NCBI RefSeq assembly: GCF_029760895.1
Contig: NZ_CP121679.1
Coordinates: 3,888,001-3,952,000 of the forward strand
DNA length: 64,000 nt
Direction: 5' to 3'
Source: Ancylobacter sp. WKF20
GTDB lineage: Bacteria; Pseudomonadota; Alphaproteobacteria; Rhizobiales; Xanthobacteraceae
The notes under the pieces are model-generated. The model searched no databases. It saw only the letters and a list, made by a program, of their open reading frames with translations, and was not told the origin of the DNA. Positions 53,048 through 61,334 of the stretch are shown here, piece by piece. Both the position numbers and the translations under genes were made by a program. Numbering within the stretch: position 1 is the first letter of the stretch; every line of letters starts with the position of its first letter.

Positions 53048-54124
53048 TCAGGCGTTGGCGGCCTGAATGGCCTCGATCACGCCGGCGGTGACATCCGCCG
53101 TGCGGGCGGTGCCGCCAAGGTCGGGCGTGTGGAAGCGCGTATCGCCGGTGACGCGTTCAATGGCGTTCATCAGTCGGTCAGCCGCGGGCTTCTCGCCCAG
53201 ATGCTCCAGCATCATCACCGACGACCAGAAGGTGCCAACCGGATTGGCGATGCCCCTGCCGGTGATGTCGAAGGCCGAGCCGTGGATCGGCTCGAACATG
53301 GAGGGGAAATTCCTCTCGGGATTGAGATTGGCCGTCGGCGCGATGCCGAGCGAGCCAGCCAGGGCGGCGGCGAGGTCCGACAGGATGTCGGCGTGCAGAT
53401 TGGTGGCGACGATGGTGTCGAGGCTCTCCGGCTTCATCACCATGCGCACGGTCATGGCATCGACCAGCATCTTGTCCCAGGTCACATCCGGGAACTCGGC
53501 GGCCACTTCGGTCGCCACGTCATCCCACATCACCATGGCATGGCGCTGGGCGTTCGACTTGGTGACGACGGTGAGATGCTTGCGCGGACGCGAGCGGGCG
53601 AGCTGGAAAGCGAAGCGGATGATGCGCTCGACGCCGCCACGGGTGAACATCGCCACATCCGTGGCCACTTCCAGCGCCTGCCCGCGATGGACGCGCCCGC
53701 CGACGCCGGCATATTCGCCCTCCGAGTTCTCGCGGATGATGACCCAGTCCAGTTCCGGGCCCTGCACCGTGCGTAGCGGCGAGGTGATGCCGGGCAGGAT
53801 GCGGGTCGGGCGCACATTGGCATATTGGTCGAAGGGCTGGCAGATGTTGAGCCGCAGGCCCCAGAGCGTGATGTGGTCGGGGATTTCGGGATGGCCGGCC
53901 GAGCCGAACAGAATCGCGTCATGATGACGGATCAGGTCGCGGCCGTTCCCCGGCATCATCACGCCATGCCGCTTATAGTACTCGCCGCCCCAGTCGAAAT
54001 GATCGAATTGGAAGGCGAAGCTGCCCTCGCGGGCGGCGGTGGCGTGCAGAACCTCCACACCGGCCGAAATCACCTCGCCGCCGATGCCGTCGCCGGGAAT
54101 GGCCGCGATCTTGTAGGTCTTCAT
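53048..54124 (-). CDS. dmlA: Tartrate dehydrogenase / D-malate dehydrogenase (decarboxylating)
   Basis: 358 residues of the isocitrate/isopropylmalate dehydrogenase family. IAAIPGDGIGGEVI at the start; LDWVIIRENSEGEYAGVGGR; KSNAQRHAMVMWDDV; DAMTVRMVMKPESLDTIVATNLHADILSDLAAAL with the Mg-binding Asp residues; FEPIHGSAFDITGRGIANPVG. The NS-EGEY loop with REN is that of tartrate/D-malate dehydrogenases rather than LeuB. It converts D-malate to pyruvate or tartrate to oxaloglycolate/glycerate with NAD. Heading the tctCBA group, it makes tartrate or D-malate the best guess for the cargo. TtuC is an equally fair name. Confidence 0.88.
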   Translation of the reverse strand: MKTYKIAAIPGDGIGGEVISAGVEVLHATAAREGSFAFQFDHFDWGGEYYKRHGVMMPGNGRDLIRHHDAILFGSAGHPEIPDHITLWGLRLNICQPFDQYANVRPTRILPGITSPLRTVQGPELDWVIIRENSEGEYAGVGGRVHRGQALEVATDVAMFTRGGVERIIRFAFQLARSRPRKHLTVVTKSNAQRHAMVMWDDVATEVAAEFPDVTWDKMLVDAMTVRMVMKPESLDTIVATNLHADILSDLAAALAGSLGIAPTANLNPERNFPSMFEPIHGSAFDITGRGIANPVGTFWSSVMMLEHLGEKPAADRLMNAIERVTGDTRFHTPDLGGTARTADVTAGVIEAIQAANA

Positions 54125-54476
54125 CGAAGGTTCTCCAGAACACTAGGTAAAATCAGCGGTCGAGACGGCACACCGCAGGTGCGGGCCCTTTCGCCAAGAG
54201 CGCGGCCGCCGCGCGCCATCAAGGCCGGCGCCTTGCCGCGCGCGTTGCGCCGGCGTGTCGGAAGGTGTGGAGGGAGCAACCGGTACCGGCTGCGAAGGGG
54301 CGTGCATCGGCACGCCCGCGCCTGTGCGCGGCATCTCATCGTCCTCCCCAGGTCGTCATCGGCGCTTGTAAGCGCGCCTGTTGCACCAATCCTAGGGCGG
54401 TCGAACGTGTCCTTTAATCAGGCCTGGATTATATAATTTATTGAAATAATCTGAGCCGCACGAGATGGGGCAGGCC
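54125..54476. promoter_or_regulatory. Divergent regulatory region between dehydrogenase and LysR genes
   Basis: 350 nt without a gene. It has a perfect inverted repeat GCGCTTGTAAGCGC at 54362-54375 and an AT-rich block at 54428-54450 with TATAAT (54432-54437) and the palindrome-like ATTATATAATTTATTGAAAT. These are where a LysR operator and the two divergent promoters would be expected. No convincing -35 box was found. Confidence 0.45.
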
Positions 54477-55391
54477 ATGGATCTTCATCAGCTCAGATGC
54501 TTCGTTGCTGTCGCCGACGAGCTCCATTTCGGCCGTGCCGCGCGGCGGATGGACTTGATGCCGGCAGCTTTCGGTCGCCACGTGCAACTGCTGGAGGAAT
54601 CACTGGGCACTCGCCTTTTCGTCCGCACCACGCGCAGCGTCGCACTCACCGATGATGGAATGTCTCTGCTGACGGACGCGCGCACCCTGCTGCAAGCGGC
54701 CGACACGATGGCACTCCGGTTCCGCGAGCGGGTGCGGCTAAATGCGACGACGCTGCGCCTCGGGGCGGTGGATACCGCCGCAGCTGGCCTGGTGCCGATG
54801 CTTCTGCATGATTTCCGCGCCCAAAGACCTGACGTCGTCGTCGAGCTTGTGGAGGACAAGACGATTGGCCTGCTGCCGCGCCTGCTGTCCGGTCGGCTTG
54901 ATCTCGCCCTTATCCGGCCGCCGACCCAGCTCGCCCGCCAAATTGAGCTGCGACATCTGCTGCGCGAAAGCGTGGTCGTGGCCGTTCAGAGCGACCATGC
55001 CCTCGCAGGGCGTGCATGCGTCACTGTTCACGAGCTGGCGGACGAGCCGCTGATCGTGCCCAATCGGCGCCTGCGCCCGCACAGTCACGATCTCACCATC
55101 AAGCTGTTCGCGCAGGAGGGGCTAAGGCCCATTATCACGCAAGTCGCCGGTGAGAAGCAGACGATTGTTGGGCTCGTCGCCGCCGGCCTCGGCGTTGCGT
55201 TGGTCCCGCGATGGACTTCGCGCATGGGCGTCGCCGGCGTGGCTTACGTGCCGCTCTCCTTCTCCGGGTCGGAAGAGCTGAACGTCCTGCCTTTGGCCGC
55301 TGCCTGGATGGGTGGCTCTCGCGACCCCATCCGCGATGAGATGCTGCAATTGCTGAGCGACAATCTCAGCCGCTACCGGGCCGAGGCTTAG
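54477..55391 (+). CDS. LysR-family regulator of the tartrate/malate block
   Basis: 304 residues from MDLHQLRCFVAVADELHFGR (ATG at 54477; an ATG four codons earlier is possible). HTH ELHFGRAARRMDLMPAAFGRHVQLLEESLG; effector domain from about 88 (TLRLGAVDTAAAGLVPMLLHDF). The second helix position MPAAFGRHV replaces the usual S/T-x-V-S, an odd detail in the recognition helix. Divergent from dmlA-tctCBA, which it likely controls. Confidence 0.88.
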   Translation: MDLHQLRCFVAVADELHFGRAARRMDLMPAAFGRHVQLLEESLGTRLFVRTTRSVALTDDGMSLLTDARTLLQAADTMALRFRERVRLNATTLRLGAVDTAAAGLVPMLLHDFRAQRPDVVVELVEDKTIGLLPRLLSGRLDLALIRPPTQLARQIELRHLLRESVVVAVQSDHALAGRACVTVHELADEPLIVPNRRLRPHSHDLTIKLFAQEGLRPIITQVAGEKQTIVGLVAAGLGVALVPRWTSRMGVAGVAYVPLSFSGSEELNVLPLAAAWMGGSRDPIRDEMLQLLSDNLSRYRAEA

Positions 55392-55623
55392 GATGACTGC
55401 GGCTCATGTGCCTCCGCCATTCTCCACTATTCTCCGTGCCGGGTGACCACGAGCGCGCGCAGCGCGGTGACGGTGGCATCGGGCGCCGGCTCTGCGACAA
55501 GTCTGGGCGACTGCTGTGTGAGGCTTTGCGATGGAGAACTGACTAAGGACGATGACATCGCAATGGCTCATGCGTGCCGCAGCGGTCGCCACGCATGCAT
55601 CATGGCCGGCGCCGTCACTGGCT

Positions 55624-56050
55624 TTATCCGCCGCTGTGCTCGAGCGAGACGTGCTGGCAGGTGTATCATCGACGGCCTACGTCGGCGGTTTCGTCGATGC
55701 CGCCGGCTTCATGGCGCGGGCCGGCCTGTTCGCCTCCCATGTCACCGGCAGATTCGTGCTAATCGGCGAGCAGCGTGCCACCGGCACTGACGGCGGCGGC
55801 ACGCTGCTCGCCGCTGACGATCTTCGCGCAGGCGAGTGTCGACGCCGTCGACATCTGGCTCGGCACGAAGGTTGATCAAGGCAACCCGGCCAAGGGGCGC
55901 CTATGGTGCATGGCTGAGGCCGTCGGCAGCTTCTCCCTCGGGGCGCTCGCGGGCGCCGTAGGCTTCGCGCTCTTCGTCATCGCGTGCATCGCGATGCCGA
56001 TCTTGGTGCTGCTCAATCTCTTCGCGCTGCTCGGACCAGAGACTGCCGGC
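55624..56050 (+). pseudogene. DUF1275 (YoaK-type) membrane protein, broken
   Basis: Two pieces in different frames: STAYVGGFVDAAGFMARAGL with FASHVTGRFVLIG (about 55671-55765), then SVDAVDIWLGTKVDQGNPAK and AEAVGSFSLGALAGAVGFAL with a final hydrophobic helix to about 56045. YVDAxGFL....LFxxHVTGNFVLIG and the later FxxGALAGALGYxL pattern identify DUF1275. The middle (about 80 residues) is deleted and a frameshift lies near 55800. Residues before the first piece look random, so the true start is lost. Confidence 0.75.
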
Positions 56051-56576
56051 AAGACGCGGGGCTTGAAGGCACAATCATCAAGCGCGCTTGTTCTTAAATC
56101 GAGGGCTGGTTGCAGCGAAAAGCTAGTGTCCGTTTGGGTTGAGGTCAGTTGGGCGTCAGAAGCGGAAGTTCACCACGGCGATGACGAATGGCCGGTTTGG
56201 GTGATATTCGGGATGGCGGCAGAGAAGAGCAAATGACCGCAATGGGGCCGAGAGCGGACTGTCCGGTTTGGGATGCCGCTTTGCAGATAGCAGCCGTTCT
56301 GCATCCGACCCCATCCCGGTCGTTCAGCGGCTCGTGAGTAGTCCCTGAAAGCTGCCAATCGTCTTGACTTCGCCTCTGGCACAGTTGGAGCCGAGAGCGG
56401 CATGTTCGCTTCTAATGACATGCTGCGTTCTACTTGGACGTCTCCGCTCCTTAGCCTGACTGTGTATCTGCCGCTTAAAGTCAACATTTTCATGTTAGCT
56501 CAGCTTAGGAGCCAGTGTGATTAGGCACAATTTTCTGTAATTCTCGGCAAGATTGCATCGCATCAATGGGGGTAAG
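56051..56576. repeat. Gene-free region with degenerate intergenic repeat
   Basis: No gene is supported. The segment 56180-56330 holds ATGGCCGGTTTGGG (about 56187) and ATGACCGC..TGGGGCCGAGAGCGGACTGTCCGGTTTGGG (56232-56272), a unit shared in degraded form with 46135-46160 and 58537-58567. GC content falls from here on, marking the boundary of a region with different history. Confidence 0.55.
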
Positions 56577-57233
56577 ATGTTGGACGACGAAAACCGCCGC
56601 CTCATAATGGATCGGCTTGGCGGGGCGGTGGATGATCTCGTAGCGGACTTGTACTCAGACACCGCAGGCGGTGTCAGTGTGGTGCAGGAAGCCGAGATCA
56701 CGTCGCGATTGTGCCAGCGCCTGGAAGACAGGTTGGATAACTCGCAGGCAGGAGAATATATCTTTCGAGTAATAGCCCAGTCATTGCCGGATCGCGGCCC
56801 AAACTCGATGGAAAAGCTTTTCGGCGCGGACCTCTTCCTGTCGATCTCGCTCGATGGGGCTGACGGCTTTGACAAAGGCATTTTTATCCAGGCGAAGTAT
56901 GACCGCAACATCAACCGCACCGAACTGAAAGATGCTTGCCGCCGTATGGAGGCAATAGCAGAACGCCAAGGCGTTTACGTCTGGGTGTATGAACCTGATG
57001 GCGTCAAAGTGCTGTCATCGCACCAGGTGGGTCAGATGAAGCAAAACTCTCTCGCCGGAATCCAACCACGGACGATGACCGGCTTCACTGGGCGCATCTT
57101 GGATTGTTATGCGGGCAGTCGAGCCTGGGGGATTCCGTCTATTGGAGACCGGCGCAAATTAGTAGCTGAACGCCTACTTGAAGCGAGAGCGAGCAATCTC
57201 CTGGACATCAAACTGAAAAAGGATCGAGGCTAA
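56577..57233 (+). CDS. Putative PD-(D/E)XK-type nuclease of a defence-like pair
   Basis: 218 residues from the ATG at 56577 (GGGG site). After a helical N-terminus comes MEKLFGADLFLSISLDG, then GIFIQAKYDRNINRTELKDA: E79, D85 and Q105-x-K107 give the E...D...(D/E/Q)xK spacing of restriction-endonuclease-fold enzymes, and QAKYD is common in Mrr/Holliday-resolvase-like members. VYVWVYEPDGVKVLSS supplies a following strand. I know no named family for it. The base composition is less GC-rich than the core. The HEPN-like gene starts 37 nt downstream on the same strand, so the two probably form one operon. Confidence 0.6.
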   Translation: MLDDENRRLIMDRLGGAVDDLVADLYSDTAGGVSVVQEAEITSRLCQRLEDRLDNSQAGEYIFRVIAQSLPDRGPNSMEKLFGADLFLSISLDGADGFDKGIFIQAKYDRNINRTELKDACRRMEAIAERQGVYVWVYEPDGVKVLSSHQVGQMKQNSLAGIQPRTMTGFTGRILDCYAGSRAWGIPSIGDRRKLVAERLLEARASNLLDIKLKKDRG

Positions 57234-57270
57234 CGACCGAAACGCCTGGTCGTCGTGACGGATAAACCCC

Positions 57271-58299
57271 ATGCTTGTCGATATTTTTGCTCGCCGATAC
57301 GAAGGAGTTCAGCTTCGTGCAGCGTTTGAAGAGCGGGACAGTCGCCTGCTTGTCCAATCGTTCCGTATCCTGGCGGAAGACCTGGCGCCTTATTATCTGG
57401 ATGGTCAGGAGAACTCTGCATCCGTCAGTTTCTGGACGACGCTTGAAAGCAGCCTGTCACGCGAACTTGGCGTGAAAGAGCTTTCCCAACACTGGTCATA
57501 TTATACCACCAACGGGCGATTTCAGACGTTCAAAAGTACCCTGCTTTCGGTCTGCGAGAAGTGGCTGACCCAGCCCCCTGCCGGTTCACCAGATACCCAC
57601 TTAAAGGAGCGGTTGAGCCTCATCGAACTTGGCTTCCGCGCCAAGGAAGCCGATATTGCAGCAATGAATGCTAGGGATGTAACGGATGGCGAGAAGCTAC
57701 TTGCCTCGCTCACCCGCCCAGGACTGAGAGTGCCTGGAAATCCAGAAGACGGTGCCCGCGCTCGACGCGCTATGCGAACAAAGGCATTTCAAACCGCTGT
57801 AGACGAATTGAACACTCGCTTCCGACAAGCCAGATATCCTTTGAATTACCATAACGGCTTCATTCAGATAGTGACCGACGATCTGGTGCAGATCGAGGTT
57901 GAGACCCCCTTTTGGTCTCTCCTAGCAGCCCCACAATGGCAAAACGTTGATATCGACATGAAAGAGGCGCTCGACCTCCGCGACAGCGACGGCAGGGACC
58001 CTGCTTTTTATGCGGCACGAGCGTTGGAAAGCACGATCAAAATCATCTCCGACACCAAAGGGTGGACGCACGGAAAAGAGAGGGGCGCCCACAATTATAT
58101 TGATAACCTCTGCTCTAAGACAAATGCCTTCATAGTCCCTTGGGAAAGCGCCTCGATCAAAGACTTCTTCACCCACGTTCGAAATCCATTCGGGCATGGG
58201 GCTGGTAGCTCAACCATGCCGTCGCTGACGAGACCACAAACAGAATGGGCAATCGAGTTCAGTATGAGCTGGATAAAGAACCTAATCCGGCGCATGTAG
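57271..58299 (+). CDS. HEPN/abortive-infection-like protein (STM4504/CBY_0614-like)
   Basis: 342 residues. The start MLVDIFARRYEGVQLRAAFE with ALES-type N-terminal helices resembles STM4504/CBY_0614-type and AbiJ-like proteins. The C-terminal domain (about 255-342) reads ALESTIKIISDTKGWTHG, then NYIDNLCSKTN and VRNPFGHGAG: R304-N-P-F-G-H309 is an Rx4H HEPN RNase motif. HEPN proteins in phage-defence loci cut RNA on activation. Together with the nuclease-like gene just upstream it could be an abortive-infection module. The family name is from memory and should be verified. Confidence 0.65.
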   Translation: MLVDIFARRYEGVQLRAAFEERDSRLLVQSFRILAEDLAPYYLDGQENSASVSFWTTLESSLSRELGVKELSQHWSYYTTNGRFQTFKSTLLSVCEKWLTQPPAGSPDTHLKERLSLIELGFRAKEADIAAMNARDVTDGEKLLASLTRPGLRVPGNPEDGARARRAMRTKAFQTAVDELNTRFRQARYPLNYHNGFIQIVTDDLVQIEVETPFWSLLAAPQWQNVDIDMKEALDLRDSDGRDPAFYAARALESTIKIISDTKGWTHGKERGAHNYIDNLCSKTNAFIVPWESASIKDFFTHVRNPFGHGAGSSTMPSLTRPQTEWAIEFSMSWIKNLIRRM

Positions 58300-58585
58300 T
58301 GGTGCTTGTCGGCTTCCGTATCTTCGCAATTGGCGCTTTCCTGAAAGGAAACGGCGGCTCTCAGGCGATGACACCTATTGCTTCAATGGCGGACATGAGG
58401 GCGCGCTGCTATCACACTACAGCATACTCCAACGTCGCCTTTTGCACGGATGCCGTCCAATACCGAACAGTCTCCTTCCCACCCCCAGCCGGTCATCGCA
58501 GCGGGAGATCCTCATCATCAGCGCAACGGCGCAATCGGGGCCGGGAGCTGACTGGCCGGTTTTGGCTGCCGTTGTGCATACAGCC
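58300..58585. other. Gene-free gap before the IS3 element with repeat copy
   Basis: No gene supported. A copy of the degenerate unit (GGGGCCGGGAGCTGACTGGC, then CGGTTTTGG) lies at 58537-58567, 19 nt from the left end of the insertion sequence. Frames here are short and broken. Confidence 0.45.
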
Positions 58586-58603
58586 TGAACCGCCCCGCGT
58601 TTT

Positions 58604-59479
58604 CTAGACGCCCTCGGCTTTGGCTTTGTACTGCCGTTCGAACTCGATGGGCGACAGCATCCCATTCCGTGCGTGCTTGCGGGTGGGGTTGTAGAACATC
58701 TCGATGTAATCGAACACGTCCCCGCGTGCCTCGTCGCGCGTGCGGTAGACCTTGCGGCGGATACGCTCGCGCTTGAGCAGGTTGAAAAAGCTCTCGGCGA
58801 CGGCGTTGTCATGGCAGTTGCCGCGACGGCTCATCGACGGCTGCAGATCGTGGTGTTTCAGGAACGAAGCCCACTCCATGCTGGTGAACTGGCTTCCCTG
58901 GTCCGAATGCACCAACACACGCTCCTTCGGCTTACGTCGCCAGACGGCAGCCAGCAGCGCCTGAAGCACGACGTTGGTCGTCTGCCGGGCCTGCATGGAC
59001 CAGCCGACGACGCGGCGGGAGAAAAGATCGATCACGACCGCCAGATAGGCGAAGCCCTCATGGGTGCGGATATAGGTGATGTCGGTCACCCAGGCCTTGT
59101 CAGGCGCCTCCACGTCGAACCGGCGATCGAGCGTGTTGTCGACGGCCAGGGACGGCTTGCCGGCATAGTGGCCGGGGCGGCGCTTGTAGCCGATCTGCGC
59201 CCGGATGCCGGCAAGTCGCGTCAGCCGCGCAACCCGGTTTGGGCAGCAGCTCTCGCCCATGTCCGCCAGATCGTCGTGAAGCTTACGATAGCCATAGACC
59301 TTGCCGCTCTCGCTCCATGCCGCGCGGATCAGCTCGATCTGTCGTTGGTCCTCCCGAGCGCGCCTGCTCAGCGGATCCTTCAGCCAGGCGTAAAAGCCGC
59401 TGGGCTGGACACGCAGGCACCGACACATGGCGCGGATCGAAAACTGCAGGCGATGCGCGGCGATGAACGCGTACTTCAC
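58604..59479 (-). CDS. IS3-family transposase OrfB
   Basis: 291 residues with the IS3 rve integrase core: D in WVTDITYIRTHEGF, D in VLVHSDQGSQFTS, E in NAVAESFFNLLKRE, the DDE triad, preceded by the HTH_21 region (KVYGYRKLHDDLADMG). The annotated start is a GTG inside the orfA end, but the active product is probably the OrfAB fusion made by -1 frameshifting at the A7 run upstream. Intact. Confidence 0.93.
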   Translation of the reverse strand: MKYAFIAAHRLQFSIRAMCRCLRVQPSGFYAWLKDPLSRRAREDQRQIELIRAAWSESGKVYGYRKLHDDLADMGESCCPNRVARLTRLAGIRAQIGYKRRPGHYAGKPSLAVDNTLDRRFDVEAPDKAWVTDITYIRTHEGFAYLAVVIDLFSRRVVGWSMQARQTTNVVLQALLAAVWRRKPKERVLVHSDQGSQFTSMEWASFLKHHDLQPSMSRRGNCHDNAVAESFFNLLKRERIRRKVYRTRDEARGDVFDYIEMFYNPTRKHARNGMLSPIEFERQYKAKAEGV

Positions 59480-59751
59480 TTTGCATCCTTGGCGAAGTAC
59501 GCGGCCGCTTTTTTTAGGATGTCGCGCTCCTCCGTCACGCGCTGCAACTCGCGCTTCAGCCGGCGGACCTCGGCAGCCTGATCGTCATCGCGGGCCACGG
59601 CGGCAGGCTTGCCGTACCGTTTCCTCCACTCGTAGAGCGAGTACTTGCTGATCCCTAGCCGCGCCGCCACCTCCGCAACCGGATAGCCCCGCTCGGTGAT
59701 CTGAAGGACCGCGTCGCGTTTGAAGTCCTCGGTGAAGTTCGCTTTGCCCAT
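59476..59751 (-). CDS. IS3-family transposase OrfA
   Basis: 91 residues: MGKANFTEDFKRDAVLQITE, HTH YPVAEVAARLGISKYSLYEWRKRYG, then a leucine-zipper-like coil RRLKRELQRVTEERDILKKA. It binds the IS ends and, fused with OrfB, forms the transposase. Its end overlaps orfB by 4 nt. The coil ends in a run of seven A used for frameshifting. Confidence 0.93.
   Translation of the reverse strand: MGKANFTEDFKRDAVLQITERGYPVAEVAARLGISKYSLYEWRKRYGKPAAVARDDDQAAEVRRLKRELQRVTEERDILKKAAAYFAKDAK
59509..59515 (-). other. Programmed -1 frameshift site of the IS3 element
   Basis: On the minus strand CTAAAAAAAGCG forms the A-AAA-AAA-G slippery run inside the last codons of orfA. The -1 frame from this point is open straight into orfB (KKSGRVLRQGCKVKY), as required for OrfAB synthesis in the IS3 family. 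Confidence 0.8.
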
Positions 59752-59891
59752 CGGGGCCTCCTTGCCTCAAAATTTAGGGAAGAAGGCGTCCAGGAATCTA
59801 GGGGCGGTTCATGCCGCTATCCGGCGACGATCCAGTTTCTGCTCTTGGCGCAACGTCGAAGGTCATACTGGCCGAGCGTTTAGTCCCAGCG

Positions 59892-60917
59892 TCACGGCGG
59901 CGGCCGCAAGGGTTGGAAGGGTGAAGCGATCGAGAAGCCATCCCGCGTACGGACGCGCCTCATGAGGTGAAAGGCGGCGTGTTCGATGGCTTGCGGGTCG
60001 GCAGTTGGCCCGATCACGAGTTGGCGAATACCGAGATAGATGTCTTCGACTGCAGGCAGGTCAAAGTTGACATAGGGGATTACTTTCGTCCCGGCCGGCC
60101 GGTCTAGGATCTGGCGTCCCCCCCCTAAGACGCCGCGAGGTTGCTCGACCGTGACGCAGCGCCACTCGACCTCCTCCGAGAATGCCGGGTGCTTGATGAA
60201 TGCTGCTACCTCGGCGATCCAACGGTCAATAGCCGAAGTTTGACGACCGGAAATCAACATCCCCCTCACTTCTTCACCAAGCGTCTCGTCCTCTGAGTCA
60301 AGCTCTAGCTGCGCCGCTTGCTCAAGACGCGTGGGCAGCTCCCGGCAGCGCTCCCTGAGCCAAGACGAAAACCGTTCGTCCTCAGGCCGGCCGTACGCTT
60401 CGGCCCAGTAGTAGTGGACTCGGCCGCATACGAAGGCCTGTTCGCGAGCCCGCTCCATTAGGTGTTTGAGATCGAAGCCAATCGCGATTGCGCCGTCTCG
60501 TCGGCCATATGCTCGCCACTGTGAGAGCACGTTCCCCTTCCGGCAGAAGGACGCGGAGAGGACGTACCAAGTCCCGTGGCCGCGTATCATCATCGCGATC
60601 GATATCAGCACCCTCTGCCGGAGGTCTTCCGACCAGGTCTCCGTTCCCTCTCCGTAAGCTAGCACCATCTCCAGGATCTCAAGGCCGAAGGTGAACTCCG
60701 TCCGATCATTGAGGAAGCGGTAATCCGAAGCCCAGACCCCCTCACTTTCGATGATGCCACGAAGGCCGGAAAGATCGGTATAGTGATACACGAGGCGGTC
60801 TGAGATTCTGTTGTACTCGAGGCCAAGCCCGTCGAGTTGGACGAGGGCGAGGTGCCTCTCAAGAGCATCGTGTGCAGTGAGAGCGGTTACGGGACCTGTC
60901 GATCTCGGTAAGAGCAT
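59892..60917 (-). CDS. DUF2971 domain protein
   Basis: 341 residues. DRLVYHYTDLSGLRGIIESEGVWASDYRFLNDRTEF (41-76) and the later YVLSASFCRKGNVLSQWRAYGRRDGAIAIGF and EVEWRCVTVE form the DUF2971 pattern (HYT, FLND..E, SFS..D.LSQWR.YG). Function unproven; the family is common in variable islands near restriction and toxin genes, and an ADP-ribosyltransferase-like fold has been suggested to me by the HYT/E arrangement only. The N-terminal 35 residues are extra. The gene stands alone, 80 nt beyond the IS. Confidence 0.75.
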   Translation of the reverse strand: MLLPRSTGPVTALTAHDALERHLALVQLDGLGLEYNRISDRLVYHYTDLSGLRGIIESEGVWASDYRFLNDRTEFTFGLEILEMVLAYGEGTETWSEDLRQRVLISIAMMIRGHGTWYVLSASFCRKGNVLSQWRAYGRRDGAIAIGFDLKHLMERAREQAFVCGRVHYYWAEAYGRPEDERFSSWLRERCRELPTRLEQAAQLELDSEDETLGEEVRGMLISGRQTSAIDRWIAEVAAFIKHPAFSEEVEWRCVTVEQPRGVLGGGRQILDRPAGTKVIPYVNFDLPAVEDIYLGIRQLVIGPTADPQAIEHAAFHLMRRVRTRDGFSIASPFQPLRPPP

Positions 60918-61334
60918 GCTTCCGATGTTCCAAGCGAAGGGATTGTGTTGTCTTAGGACTCAGACCGTCTTAACCCGGCGATCAACTGCACGTCAGACTC
61001 AGATGATGGATGATAACACGCGCGGTTTCATGTCCACGTTGCCGGCGCGATCGAATCTGGAAAAGACGGCGGTGGACGCACGCCGAATGCCTGCTTTCTG
61101 GCTCTCATCCAAGGTCGGCTTCTGGCGCAACCATGACCTCCAGAGCAGTAAACGAAACGTCTGCTTTCGGGAAATCGCAAGTCCGATCTCTGCGGCCGAG
61201 ATGGCGGCGCGTTGCTGAACGAAGCCTCGCCCCTCTCGGCACAGTCTGATGCTGCCCCGTCGCAATGAACACAATCCTCAGCCCCCACTTATCAACGCAC
61301 CGCCCTTACAATAGGGTGGCAACGTGGGGTGCTC
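60918..61334. other. Gene-free region between DUF2971 and unknown gene
   Basis: 417 nt between divergent genes. Contains decayed repeat-like sequence on the minus strand (the segment 61060-61240 with GGCTTCTGGCGCAACCATGA and CTTTCGGGAAATCGCAAGTC has the look of the eroded intergenic units seen elsewhere in the island). No gene or clear promoter could be supported. Confidence 0.4.

Larger units (their letters stand above)
58586..59811 (-). mobile_element. Complete IS3-family insertion sequence
   Basis: 1226 bp. The ends are imperfect inverted repeats of about 27 bp: TGAACCGCCCC then GCGTTTTCTAGACGCC on the left (58586-58612); read from the other side, TGAACCGCCCC then TAGATTCCTGGACGCC (59811-59785). 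Eleven outer bases match perfectly. Between them lie orfA and orfB on the minus strand, both intact. The bases just outside (GCC left, TGC right) do not give a clear target duplication. Confidence 0.9.

Noticed and set aside
60999..61274. Minus-strand frame of 91 residues
   Set aside because: Looks like translated decayed repeat DNA; no ribosome site and no family match.
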